Positions 49,768-61,521 of a stretch of DNA of 64,000 bases are shown piece after piece. A program made the translations under genes and the position numbers. Source of the stretch: Rhodamnia argentea (taxonomy: Eukaryota > Streptophyta > Magnoliopsida > Myrtales > Myrtaceae); NCBI RefSeq assembly GCF_020921035.1, contig NC_063154.1, forward strand, positions 5,208,001 through 5,272,000, in the 5' to 3' direction. Numbering within the stretch: the first letter of the stretch is position 1; the number at the start of each line of letters is the position of its first letter. The notes under the pieces were generated by a model. The model saw only the letters and a list, made by a program, of their open reading frames with translations. It did not search any database and was not told the origin of the DNA.

Positions 49768-52700
49768 TGATAGATAGATAGATATGAAAGCACTCTAGAT
49801 TTCATATTTCAACTTGGTACAACCATGGAGTTTTGCAATCATTGTATAATACATTTCATCAGTCTAGCACATCGCACTCAAGCTGCTTTTGTCTAATTTT
49901 CTATTGCTGATTGGTTAAGCTAGCTTAAGATCTCTTGTTGCAAAATTCTAAGAGTTATGTGGTGGATCGAATTTGTATACACACATAAAGGGCACAGAAT
50001 GGTGAACTGGGAACAGGACATCAGTAATATGCCAAACATCCCTTGGCTGGAAGGCTTAAAGTCATATAATAGGGATAATAGTCGTGAAGCGTCCTTGGAT
50101 GCTTGGACACTTGGGATGTATGGTCATTCTCAGAATCTGACCTATTTATTACTATTGGCGATGGCATGGCATTTTGTAATAACTGCTGGTTTCACTTTTA
50201 GGTGTGGTTGCATAAGTTGGGGACCGAACAATCAGATGACGTTTGCCTTTATCATGAGAAGGATGATATGTTTTCTCTTGATCTTGAAGTTTCTGAGAGC
50301 AAGAAGTTCTTGTTTGTTGCATCTGAGAGCAAGAACACAACATTTGCTTTCTATCTTGACGTTTCAAAGCCAGAAGATGGTCTTCGGGTTCTGACTCCTC
50401 GCATATACGGAGTGGATACTCGTGTCAGCCATCGGGGAAATCATTTTTTCATTCGGAGGAGAAGTGACTTGTTTTACAACTCAGAACTTTTGGCTTCCCC
50501 ACTCGCTGATGCATCGAACACAACTGTTCTTATCCCTCACAGGGAAAGGTAGCATGTCTTAATAATTGACCCTTTTATTGGTTTACCTTGCCTGTTACTT
50601 TAGTTATTGTACTATCACTCTATATTCGAGCTTGTTGTGGTTGATTGAAATGCAATGTGTTTGTCTACACTGGGCTTTTATTCCATAAAATTGAAAGGCA
50701 GATCTGACCTAAGTTGGTTTTGGTAAAGGAAATGGATTATAACTAAGTGATGACATAGAAATTGGCTTTTCTAATGACTGGAGTACCTAGGGAGATTTAT
50801 AATGGATAGAAAAAAAGAAAATTAGTGTTAAGTCACTTTAAGAATTCGATATTGAGCTAGTCTATAAAGATTTTTTTTTTTTGGTCAAACTATAAAGATC
50901 TTTTTTTCATGTGCTAGAAATCGTAAGAATAGTAATATGAAATCCTGGTTTGCTAAATTAGAATAATAATGCACCCATAAGTAGTTTCGAGGGAGGGAGG
51001 GATTTCTCTACGTATTCCCCCGACAAATGATGATTGAGACAAGATTCGGCATTTTGAACCATGACACACTCGGTTTATTCCCATGACAAATGATGATTGA
51101 GACAAGATTCGCATTTTGAACCACAAAACACTCGGTTTCCATTTCGGTTGTAGATGTAACCGAGAGAGAGAGAGGGAGGGAGGGAGATGGGGATCATGCT
51201 ACCAAAAACCGAAGGGAGATGGGATTTTGATTGCTAAGAATTAGGACTACAATATTTCATATCTCTGATCGTTTGGGAAAAAGATGTTTTCACCTGTCTT
51301 TCTTCATTATGTAAGGTGAAAAGCCATTTCTAATTTAGTGTAGCAGAATGACTGGGGAGCCAATGCATTTCCATATTGTGCATGTCACTGCAAAGCTCTA
51401 GTGAATAAGGAGGATTGATGTCTTGGGGGGACCATGGTTCCTGTCACCCCGCTCCTCAAATCCTTCCTTGCTTGATATATTCCTGCTCATGGTAAAAATA
51501 ACATTGAATTAGTGGTAACTCAGATATGTCTGATCATAATGTGGTTCAGTTTCTCCCGTTCAAACTCACAAAATTTTAAGAGAGAAGCGAGGAATGGAGT
51601 AAGCGCCTACTGGGCTATTTATCTGCTATTGTTTGCTTTTTCAAACATTTGTCTTTCTATAGACATCAGTAGAAGCTTTGAGCATTGGCTAATTAATTTG
51701 TTGGTACATTGCTTTAACGTCCTCTTGATTTTCTCTCACCCTTCACATGTCGGTATACACATATGCACACAGGCATGCACACATGTACAGACACATGCGA
51801 AAGCATGGATTGTGCCATGCATGGACACTCACACAGGTTTTCTTTTGTGTATGCATACAAATTGGTTGAGTTGGTGAATGAATATGTGCCTCTATCATGT
51901 CAAGAATTTGCCTTCAGTCTATATAGCTTACTGATCTTCTGACCTTCCAGTGTAAAAATCAAGGACATGCAGCTTTTTGCTGATCATCTTGTTCTCTTTG
52001 AACGAGAAAATGGTTCGCTAAAAGTTACTGTGTATCGCCTTCCAGCTCTTGGGGAACCACTCACACAGCTTCAGGGCGGTCGTTCTGTTGATTTTGTTGA
52101 TCCAGTGTTTTCAGTGGATCGATCAGAATCACAGTTTTCGTCAAATATATTAAGGTTCAGCTATAGCTCCATGAGAACACCTCCTTCTGTCTATGATCAC
52201 GATATGGACACTGGCATATCTGTTGTGAAGAAAATTGAAACAGTAAGTACTGTGGGGTAGCCATTTGCAAATACTGGCCCTTTTGGTTCTCTCTCTCTCT
52301 CTCTCACACACACGCGCGCACGCGCGCAATAATTTATTTTTTGGAAGCTGGAGTTTATACGGAGTATGATGAACTTTATTCTGTATCTTGAATCTTCGTA
52401 TCTTACATTTTTTTAATTTATAATTCATTTGCAAGGTCTTGGCTGCTTTTTTAATTCTGCCTTTGCAAGATATTTCTGGTCACTTACCTGTATGAATCTT
52501 TAGACTAATGTCCACGCATGGACAAGTTTTTTGACTCATTGACTGTTTTGACTATGATAAACAATTTAGTGCTCATATGGCTGGTGACCTGCAATCTGCA
52601 TTGCATCCGGCATGCATCAATTTTTCTTTATTTTTTGTAGATTAATCATACTAGCTAAGGAGGCTTGTCAGTGGACCGAGCAATTAAATTGTTACTACTT

Positions 52701-55700
52701 TGTATTTATGTTTAGTGGGCTCGGCATGAATGTGCAGCTCTAAACTTGTTCTTTATATCTCCTGTTAGTTTATGTTTCAAGATTGATCATACGAGTACTG
52801 TCCTGTGGTAGCATTATAGAAGTTTCTACTAGATCTGTTGTCCCCAATGTAAAGTCAACATATACATTGGCTCTTGGAGCATTTATTCATCAAGAGTATT
52901 GGCCTTGACCTATCTCTAGCTCGTCAGACACTCATGGAAAAATCCATGGCTTGGAGTATCTTAAGGAGATATTTAGTTGAAAAGCTTTCATACTTCATAA
53001 ATATCATATGACCACTACCTTCTAACGATGCCAGGAAAAGCTATGTAATGTGAATATTCAGAGCTATTTTAACCTGTACTGGTTCAGCTTCAGCCTAAAT
53101 CTGTCTCATGAATACTAGATGACATTGTTTCTCACAAGACATCTCTCTAAGACATTTGTTTTTTCATCCTGAAACCTCACATTTACCTTTATTTTTTCTT
53201 TTTTGAACTGGAGTTTTTCAGTATGTGTATTTTCTTAATGTCGTTTAAGGGAGTGGTGGTGTTGCAACTGTATATCGGTCTATTTTTCAGGGCTTATGAC
53301 ATATGAAGAATGTGTCCACTGTTTTACCCAGGTATTAGGAGGTTTTGATGAGTCAAACTATGTTAGCGAAAGGAAATGGGCCACAGCTCCTGATGGAACT
53401 CAGATTCCCATGTCAATAGTCTACCGGAAGAATATGGTGAAACTGGATGCATCTGATCCCTTGTTGCTTTATGGATATGGTTCATATGAGGTAAGGTAGA
53501 ACATATGTATCATGGTTGTTTACATGTGGATATATGGATGTTAATATCAGGATGACAGGGAGAAACCATATTGGCTCTTTCTAAGTTTGGATGCTACAGT
53601 GAAGACTTGTTTGCTTCAGATTTGATACTGAAGACTTGAAGCATCAATATGTTTATCAATTGTAAACAATGTCGCAACGTTGGGCTGTTTCAATTGACAT
53701 GTTTGGATTCGGTGCTTTATACTCTTATGTTTTAAGAAAGTGTGATTTGATTTCATGCCTTCTAAAAGTTGTTGGTCTACGTTTTGGTGTCTGTTGCTGC
53801 GTCCAATGCCCTCTCATTCGCAATTTGTTACATGCTTGTTCTGTTTCAGCTTGTTTTTCCAATTTGGTAAATGAGATTTTCAAAACTTGAATGATCTATT
53901 AGTGGCTAGTCCAGCCTTGGTCAAATTTCAGTGGTGGAGGATCGGAGAGGTTGTACATGCACTTGCCAAATGCAATTTTCTGTATAGCTTAAAGTTTTAA
54001 GTGTAACTATGTGATAGTTTTTTACTTTTTTGACTATCGTGATTTTATTTTATCAAAACTTTTTTCACAAATGCTTGTATCAACATCTACTTGGCATTTG
54101 CAGATGTGCTTGAGGTTTCAGAAGTTTCTTGTTCCATTGCTTTATGTTATTTCTTTGAATTACCCTGGAAAAACTTGTACATGCAAATCACAAAGCAGTC
54201 TCTAATTTATGCCGTTCAATCTTTCTATGTTCCCTTATAAGTTCCCCAAATATATTCAAACTTGCTTTTTTTGTGCTTTGATTAGATGTGCATTGATCCT
54301 AGTTTCAAGGGATCAAGGCTCTCATTGTTGGATCGAGGATTCATTTATGTGATTGCCCACATTCGAGGCGGTGGAGAAATGGGGAGGCCATGGTATGAGA
54401 ATGGAAAATTGTTGAAGAAGAAAAACACGTTTACAGATTTTATTGCTTGTGCTGAGTATTTGATAGAAAAAGGGTACTGTACAAAGGAAAAGCTGTGCAT
54501 TAATGGGAGAAGCGCTGGGGGCCTCTTAATGGGTGCTGTTCTGAACATGAGACCAGATTTGTTCAGGGCAGCAGTTGCTGGAGTACCTTTCGTGGATGTT
54601 CTGACTACCATGCTTGATCCTTCTATACCTCTTACAACATCAGAGTGGGAGGTAAGCTTTACCTCCGCAAATTTCTTGAAGTATTTAGAACAGTTGAGTT
54701 TTGAGTGGTATTGCACCCTGCTGACACCCTACAGTGATATTAGCGACATCATACAATTGAGACTTAAATAGTGGTACATTAGCAAGGGTCATCTTTTCTA
54801 TATGTATTATAATGTCCGTTATTGATTGGATAAACTGATAAACTGGCAGGAGAGAGTGATTTGGCCTGATAGTCTAGGAGTTGCAGATGACGGATTTCTG
54901 GTTTCATATATAATTAGGTAGCATAACTGGAATCAGCTTGATTTCATCTCATGTAGGACTCAAGAAAATGATAAAGTTGAATGATTTCGACAAATCTGAA
55001 TTCATCTACTCAGAATAAAAATGAGTCGATTTACGGGATTCCGCGATGACAAATTTGTTTGGAAATATGTGAATATGTAAATGTGACAGTGAGGCATTCA
55101 TCCTAGGATGTATCTGTCGAAAGGATCAAATTCTGAAACATCTGGAATGTTTCTAACTGTAAGTGATTTGGCGACTAGTGGGTTTCAAAGCTCTACTTGA
55201 CCGTTTGACTTTGTGCGCACTTAAGGATGGGATCAACTTGTAGCTACTTTGGAGGTGGTTGTGTCATCTTATGGTGCAGTCGAGCTCTCTTTATTTATGC
55301 ACTTATTGCTGCAGGAATGGGGTGACCCTCGGACAGAGGAGTACTACTACTACATGAAGTCATATTCTCCAGTAGACAATGTTAGTATCATCTGCAAACA
55401 TTTGGTTACTCATTTGCTCATGTCCTTCTTCATCGTCATCTTAGTTCTTTGATGTGAAGTGGACATCTTTTGGAAACGTTATTAAACTGACACTAATCTG
55501 ATGTTCTTTACTGAGCTTGTTTATACAGGTGAGGGCTGAAAACTATCCACATATTCTTGTTACTGCAGGGTTAAACGGTGAGTAGTGTTACCCCCGTGAA
55601 ACTTGTGTTGCTATGTCTCATCATTGAATCTTCACATGTTAGTAAGATCTATTGGATTTGTTACTCCAGGGAAGTGCATTTGTCAGACACTGCAGCAGGC

Positions 55701-56630
55701 TAGTTTGAGTTGATAATATGATATTTGGGTGGCCATCAATGATGAGTGCAGGGCTTGTTAGATATTTCCTCGTTCAAGGGGATGCTCTTTTCCTTATCAT
55801 CAGCTGATTAAAAAATAAACTCACATGCCGTTAAGATTTTAGTGATTACAAGAGACATGGCAGGAGAACATGATGCTGCATCACATAGATGGCTCTATGT
55901 TTAGAATATAGAGAGAGAACTTACATGAGACCCAAATTTCGAACTCGTGAGACCCAAATCGCTTTCTACCTAATTGAAAATACTGGACTGTTTCTTGCTA
56001 ACGACAAAGTTCACACCACTAAGTATTCTTCAGCACGTGCTATGGATCCTCATACCTTTCAATAGAGATTGGTTCTGAAGATATTCTTACGCATATCTCA
56101 TTAGCATGCTTTCACATAGCATGTAAGCAAAGCTTCTGTTTTAATGGTTCTGCAGGTATTTGCTAGTATTGGTATCACTCCTTTCTTTTAGTAAGACTGT
56201 TAATATTGTTCCATCATTATATAACAGATCCACGAGTTTTATACTCAGAACCTGCGAAGTTTGTCGCCAAATTGAGGGATCTGAAGAAGGATGACAATAT
56301 GCTATTATTCAAGTGTGAAATGGGTGCCGGACATTTTTCAAAGTCAGGGAGGTAAGTTGGTGAAATTGTTAATCTACCCATTATGATACATATATTTTGA
56401 CATAGTATCGCTTTCTGAAAACATGAACAAGGTAATAAACACATGAAAGGTTGCAAGGCGTAGTCTCTCTGGATATTGACAATGTCTTTTCTAAAAACCT
56501 CAGTGAGTGAGTAGATGATTTGCTAGTATGTTTGCGCAGATTCGAGAGGCTTCAAGAAGATGCTTTCACATTCGCATTTCTGCTGAAGGCTCTGAATATG
56601 ATTCCTAATCATGGGTCTGCAAAGATCTGA
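47507..56630 (+). CDS. Oligopeptidase B-like serine peptidase (prolyl oligopeptidase family S9A)
   Basis: Eleven exons: 47507-47855, 48609-48892, 48992-49186, 50202-50548, 51951-52242, 53332-53490, 54286-54651, 55315-55380, 55529-55577, 56228-56351, 56540-56630; 773 residues. S9A oligopeptidase B enzymes cleave short peptides after basic residues. An N-terminal propeller part (NYYWLRDDSRSNP; RRGPYYYYERNLEGKEY) precedes the hydrolase domain. The catalytic triad is visible: Ser618 in NGRSAGG, Asp703 in LNDPRV and His738 in GAGHFSKSGR. The spacings of 85 and 35 residues equal those of Escherichia coli oligopeptidase B (532, 617, 652). A 53-residue Ser/Pro/Leu-rich leader precedes MSAGANC, so the protein may be organelle-targeted from the first Met or cytosolic from Met 54. 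The second intron starts with GC (48893-48894). Confidence 0.94.
49733..49764. repeat. (CT)n microsatellite in a peptidase-gene intron
   Basis: About 16 uninterrupted CT units followed by a short (GATA)n run at about 49770. Intronic. Confidence 0.85.
51022..51140. repeat. Imperfect tandem duplication of about 64 bp in a peptidase-gene intron
   Basis: The phrases gacaaatgatgattgagaca, agattcg-cattttgaacca and acactcggtt occur twice in succession with small indels. Intronic. Confidence 0.75.
52289..52328. repeat. Compound microsatellite (CT)n(CA)n(CG)n
   Basis: A CT run passes into CA and then alternating CG/CA units, giving an alternating purine-pyrimidine tract. It lies about 50 bp into the intron after the peptidase exon ending at 52242. 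Confidence 0.8.
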
Positions 56631-56982
56631 TGAGGTATTCACATGCTGCCTGGAAACATCGATCTCCAACAATATTGGACAGAAAGAAGGCTTTTGGTTG
56701 AAGGTGCGTCAAAACTGAAGGCTGGTCAACAATCTCCATGCCAAGATGTTGTCTTTAAACTAGGTATTCACGAATTCATCATAATTTTTTCTATATTGGA
56801 GAGGGTGAAAGAAATACCAATACCAGTTCCAATCGTTTGGATAGGTTCAACTAGCGCTGCTACTTGAATCTCTTGCTAACGCAAGAAATTGGATTTTGAT
56901 GACATTTTTTTGTTGTTATTATCTAATGTTAATTCCTGAAATGGTTAAATGATCTATGGCTCATCTGTCCATGTTAATCAAG
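56631..56982. other. 3' flank of the peptidase gene
   Basis: Holds the 3' untranslated region of the peptidase gene and then AT-rich DNA up to the Gnk2-type pseudogene. Nothing else recognised. Confidence 0.5.
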
Positions 56983-57419
56983 TTAATGAAATCCTTTTTT
57001 TTTTTTTGGAGGGGTTGGGGGTGGGGACGTGAATTGATAATCCTCTTGCCTCACCCTGCAATTCTTGAGCTGTACCTGAGCTCCTATACCATTAGGACGA
57101 TTAGACATTATTTCAAGTTGGCCGGACGTTAAGCAGTTTTTCAGGATGACTCCGTTGCAGGCCGCATGGCCATAGCAACCCTGGCCAGACCCGGTAGACT
57201 GGCTATAACAGTAGTAGCTGTGATTTGGTGTTGCCAGCAACCAAGTCGTCAAGGACCGTGTCTCATTCCAAAGTGCACATCCCTCCCAAATGAAACTTTA
57301 CCCCGTTGCACGTCTTGTACCCCAAGGCCGTATCGGCATCTCCTCCGGACATTAGAAACACAACAAGTACTCGAGAACCAAACTGGAATAACGAGGATTC
57401 TCCTCAATAGAACAGCCAT
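56983..57419 (-). pseudogene. Gnk2-type (DUF26, stress-antifungal) secreted protein gene, frameshifted
   Basis: From Met 57419 the minus strand starts with a signal-peptide-like segment, MAVLLRRILVIPVWF. The conserved parts that follow lie in different frames: KTCNGVKF in a second frame and ATPNHSYYCYSQST, GQGCYGHAACNGVIL and GAQVQLKNC in a third. At least two frameshifts and a stop separate them. Gnk2 domains are about 110-residue Cys-rich mannose-binding folds, single in secreted antifungal proteins and doubled in CRK receptor kinases. This is the downstream, more decayed member of a tandem pair. Confidence 0.8.
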
Positions 57420-57834
57420 CTTCTTCTTTGTTTGCAAGATAAAAACATAATGGCAGTAGCTACCTACAGAAGTTATCTTATGCACTTTAAGTGCATTAAT
57501 TTTTTTTCTATAATTTCTTCTGTAGTATCGCCATCGCTTAAAACTAAGATCCCTCAAGAGTACTAGTTTTGTACAGCAAGAGTTCGACTGCCTCTGGGTT
57601 TTTAATGCATATTCTATTTCGTAGGATAAGTCCATTTCGCATTAATTATCCCACATAGCATATTTCCTTACAACATAGTAATTTCGGAATTGTTTATTTA
57701 GATGAAAGTTACGACCACAAAAAAAAAAAAAAAAAAAAAAAAGATTAAAGACACACCAACTCAAGTATTCTATTAATAAATGCAATATAAAAGATTATCC
57801 CGATCACGTTCCTATTGTTGTATTTGACCTTCCT
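57420..57834. repeat. Spacer between the two Gnk2-type relics, part of the duplicated unit
   Basis: 57470-57700 resembles the region upstream of the second relic at 58255-58500: both have catcgcttaaaactaagatc and ttttgtacagcaagagttcg. The two genes thus arose by duplication of a unit of about 0.8 kb including the promoter. A run of about 26 A lies at 57719-57744. Confidence 0.75.
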
Positions 57835-58236
57835 TTATTCTATGAATGGATAATTCTCGTGCCTGATCTTGCAATCCTTAAGCTGTAGTTGAGCTCCGGT
57901 GTTGTAGGGGCAGCCAGTCTCTATTTCAATTTACATTAAGTAGTCGAAGAAATCAGCAGACAAGATGACTCTGTTGCAAGCCGCATGGCCATAGCAACCC
58001 TGGCCCGAGTCCGTAGACGGGCTATAATAGTCGTAGCTGTGATTTGGCGTCGCCAGCATCAAGTCTGGAAGTACCGCCATTAGTTCCAAACTGTACATCG
58101 GTCCCCGTCCGAACTGTACGCCACTGCACGTCTTGTCCACCAAGACTTCATCGGCATCGGCATCTCCTCCGACGTTACTAAAGCAAGTACCCAAGAACCA
58201 AATTGGGACAACTATGATTCTCCGTAGAACAGCCAT
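57835..58236 (-). pseudogene. Gnk2-type (DUF26) secreted protein gene with a premature stop
   Basis: From Met 58236 (MAVLRRIIVVPIWFLGTCFS, signal-peptide-like) the frame stays open through KTCSGVQFGRGPMY, ATPNHSYDYYSPST, GQGCYGHAACN to a TAA at 57931-57933. The same frame then continues with 31 more sense codons, including GCPYNTGAQLQLKDC, to a second stop at 57835. The premature stop would remove the last two conserved Cys residues, and the usual C-x(2)-C after the GVI segment is also missing. It is either a pseudogene or a truncated product. A single-domain protein would be secreted and, in the family, mannose-binding and antifungal. Confidence 0.8.
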
Positions 58237-60841
58237 GTTTTCCTTTGTTTGCAAGAAGGAAACAATGTGGAAGTAGCCATATTTAGAAGTTTGATCTGCA
58301 TGTAGTTTAAGTGCATTATTGTTTGCAATTTATGTCTTTAATATAGCAGCCATCGCTTAAAACTAAGATCCCTTAGATTACTCGTTTTGTACAGCAAGAG
58401 TTCGAATGTCTTTCGGTTTTAAATAAATATACTACGCCTTAGGACAAAGTCTATTCATGTCTCTTTGGTTACAACGGAGGATTGCAAACTTGTTTATTTA
58501 GATCGATCATCTCCCAATGATTGTTTTCAAGTTTCAAAAAAAGAAACTTGGTTTTTCTTCCAAGAAATTTTAATAGCGCCAATACCTTAGTTAAAGAGAT
58601 GAGGAAGACTCCTAACCAACATCTATTTCAAATCATACAAAGCGACCAAACATTTAATATATGCTCTACTTAAAGATATAAGCCTTTTGATGAATTGCTA
58701 ATATAATTTTTCTGATCAATTTTGCTAGAAAATTGCAAATGCGGATGCTAATCGTCATACATGGCATAGCCGATATTAATGTCGAAAATTTTTACAAATT
58801 TTTTGAATTCTTTTTCTTTATTTTTCACTATTAAGGGTTGGCAAGGGGCTGTCACCCTCTGGTTGAGACATGACAACCCCTGCTGGCCCCTAGGCTAGTG
58901 TCGCGAAGTCCTCGGAGCTCGCGGGCAAGGGTTGCTACCCTCGTCGGATTTGGGTGATGGTAGACAAAGGCATCCTAGCTCTTGACCTTTGCCAGCCATC
59001 GCCGTGAAATAGAAAAAATAAAAAAACCAAAAAAAGATTAAAATAAAGAATAAAGTAAAAATTCAACAAAGAAAATTATTCACGCCAGCACCCTTCATAT
59101 CATATAGAACGATCGGCATCCACATAAAAGATTTTCGGCAAATTGGCCAGAAGACTATCTTCGCAAATCATCAAAGAATTTACAAAACACAATTGAAAAC
59201 TTTAGGATTGAAGTAACCGCCACACAATATGTTTTGGGTTGTTGCACAATTTTTCCCGGTATACATCCTTAGAGGGTCAAGAAACGGACAAACATCATTG
59301 TAAACTCTATCGCCTCGGAAATGTGTTTGACAATAATCCTTACTTATGAAGGACATGTACATCGATGTTAGCCTTTTGTAAAATCCTCACCGTGGAGAGG
59401 GAGAGTTCTTCAGGTTTTAACTATTGTACTCTCACGAAGTGTTTGTGATCCGCACGTTTGCGGTGGAATTTTCAAATTTCCTTTTTTTTTTTTTGGGGTT
59501 GTGGGGGGGGATATATAAAATTTCACGCTAATAACCCTTTAGGAAATACCCACACTTTAAGGTTTTACAAATGCTAAGAAATATGTTAGTTAAAGAGGTG
59601 AGTAATAGGGCGAAAAACAATTTTGCTTATATGAAATTCAAGTAAGATTCATAATTAGATCAAACAATCCAATCTTATATTTTGATAAGTTCTAATCTAT
59701 TGCAATTGTATCAATTCAATCTTTTTTTTTTTTTAACTAATTCAGTCCTAAACATTTTACAATTGTGTTAATTCAGTCCATTTCGCTGACCAACTTCTGA
59801 CTTGGTAAATTTTTAATAACATATTTTAATAATTTTTTGATGTCTTTTTTTATTGAGTTTGGACCGATAGCCTCCTGCCGGCCACCTACCAAGGGCCGAC
59901 GAGGGCTCACAACCCTAATCCAGCTGCAGAAAGGGCTCGTGGCCCTCTGTAGGATAAGTCCAACGTATTCTCTTTAGTTAGAATGTAGGAATTTCAAACT
60001 TTTTTTTTTAGATATCTACCGATAGCTATTTTCAAGTTTCCACGTCACGAGCGTTCGTGATCCGCATATCCGAGGTGAAGTATTGAATTTCTTTTTTGTT
60101 TAAGAGTATATTCTTTGTTTAAGAGTACATTCTTTTTATGCTTAAAACCCTTTTAGGATATTCCGACAAACTATACTATAAGGTGAGGAGGGGGTACAAA
60201 AAAGAAACTTCGTTTTTCTTGCAAAGAAATTTTTAAAAATACCGATATGCTAGTTAAATAGATAAGGAAGAGGTTGGGGAAATTGTCTAATGAGTCTTTA
60301 GATTTATTGTACATATATTAATTTGATCATAAATTTTTTATTTATCAATTTAGTCTTAAATCTTTGCACGAATTTCCAATATAGCTCTTCTAGCTAATTT
60401 TCCCCGAAAATCGCTGACGTGGTGATGTGGGGCATACGACTCTTAGCAAGGATTGAACCGCAACATGAGCGATCTTTGGTAAAAATTGGACGGAATAGTT
60501 ACATTGGAATTTGTGCAAAGGTTAGGACTAAACTGATAAAATTGGAAAATAACTGAATTGGCATCCGTACATTAAGTTTAGGACTGATTGTGTAATATTC
60601 TTGTAAGAGGCCTCAAACCATTTTTTGCTTATATGAATATCATAATTTGAAAAATGACTCGAAACAATAATTTATTTCAACTCATACAAAGCACCAAACA
60701 TTATATATATGCTCTATTTAAAAATTGAAATCTGCATGGCGCTATGAAAAATGTAAAGAAGTAAGATTCATAATTGTTCGAAATGAATTAATTTTTATAT
60801 TTGGTAAATTCAAATTAGTTGCGCGTGATTAGGTTCATTAA
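58237..60841. repeat. Duplicated flank of the Gnk2-type unit with transposon insertions
   Basis: Phrases from 58440-58760 (gaaacttggtttttctt, caagaaattttaatagcgcc, catacaaagcgaccaaacat) recur at 60190-60270 and 60660-60720. Similarly, 59400-59640 and 60040-60270 share gtgatccgcacgtttgcgg / gtgatccgcatatccgagg. This looks like further copies of the flank without the coding part. GC-rich cores at 58840-58995 and 59865-59950 mark inserted elements. No intact gene. Confidence 0.5.
60275..60602. mobile_element. Small inverted-repeat element (Mutator-like)
   Basis: Arms of roughly 110 bp are inverted repeats of each other, with blocks like tcagtcctaaac / gagtctttagat, atcaatttagtcttaaatct and ctttgcacgaatttcc. 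Flanks GGAAGAGGT (60266-60274) and GTAAGAGGC (60603-60611) agree at 7 of 9. The centre carries cgctgacgtggtgatg. It interrupts the duplicated Gnk2 flank. Related arms are seen near 31570-31690 and 59660-59820. Confidence 0.6.
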
Positions 60842-61521
60842 GGGCATGCATGATAATACTTTTAGAGTGGAATTTTTGCTCTAGAGTAGAAATCTGTTTG
60901 ATAATGTAACTTTTGAAATAAAAATTCGTTTGGTTACTCGACTTTATTTTTCTACTTTTGAAGCATTTTTTTGCTTCAGAAGTAATTTTGAAGCTACTTG
61001 AAGAAGTAAAAACAATTTACTTCTCTCCAGAAGTAGAAAAATCAATTTTTACTCGGAAACGAAAGTTGATTACTAGAGTAGAGGTATTGCCATGCACGCC
61101 CTAAGTATACAAGAAATAGTGGCTGTTGGATTATTGTTAAAGAAAAATGGAGAAATCAATTACTTCCGGAGCATTTTTTTGCTTCAGAAGTAATTTTGAA
61201 GCCATTTGAAGAAGTAAAAACAATTTACTTCTCTCCAGAAGTAGAAAAATTAACTTTTACTCAGAAATGGAAGTTGATTACTAGAGCAGAGGTATTGCAA
61301 TGCACGCCCTAAGCAAACAAGAAATAGTGGCCGTTGGATTACCGTTAAAGAAAAATGGAGAAATCAATTACTTATGGAGCATTTTTTTTTTTGCTTCTGA
61401 AGTAATTTTGAAGCCACTTGAAGAAGTCAAAACAATTTACTTCCCTCCGGTAGTAGAAAAATCAACTTTTACTTAGAAAAAAAAGTTGATTGCTAGAGCA
61501 GAAGTATTGTCATGCACGCCC
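60842..61521. mobile_element. Harbinger/Tourist-type MITE whose right end is tandemly amplified
   Basis: The left end GGGCATGCATGATAATACTT and right end, in reverse complement, GGGCGTGCATGGCAATACCT are inverted repeats flanked by TAA on both sides (60839-60841 and 61102-61104), as for PIF/Harbinger elements. The basic element is 60842-61101 (260 bp). Its right part plus about 60 bp of flank is repeated with periods 208 and 212, so the right terminus occurs three times (near 61094, 61302 and 61514), each followed by TAA and agaaatagtggc. Confidence 0.75.
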
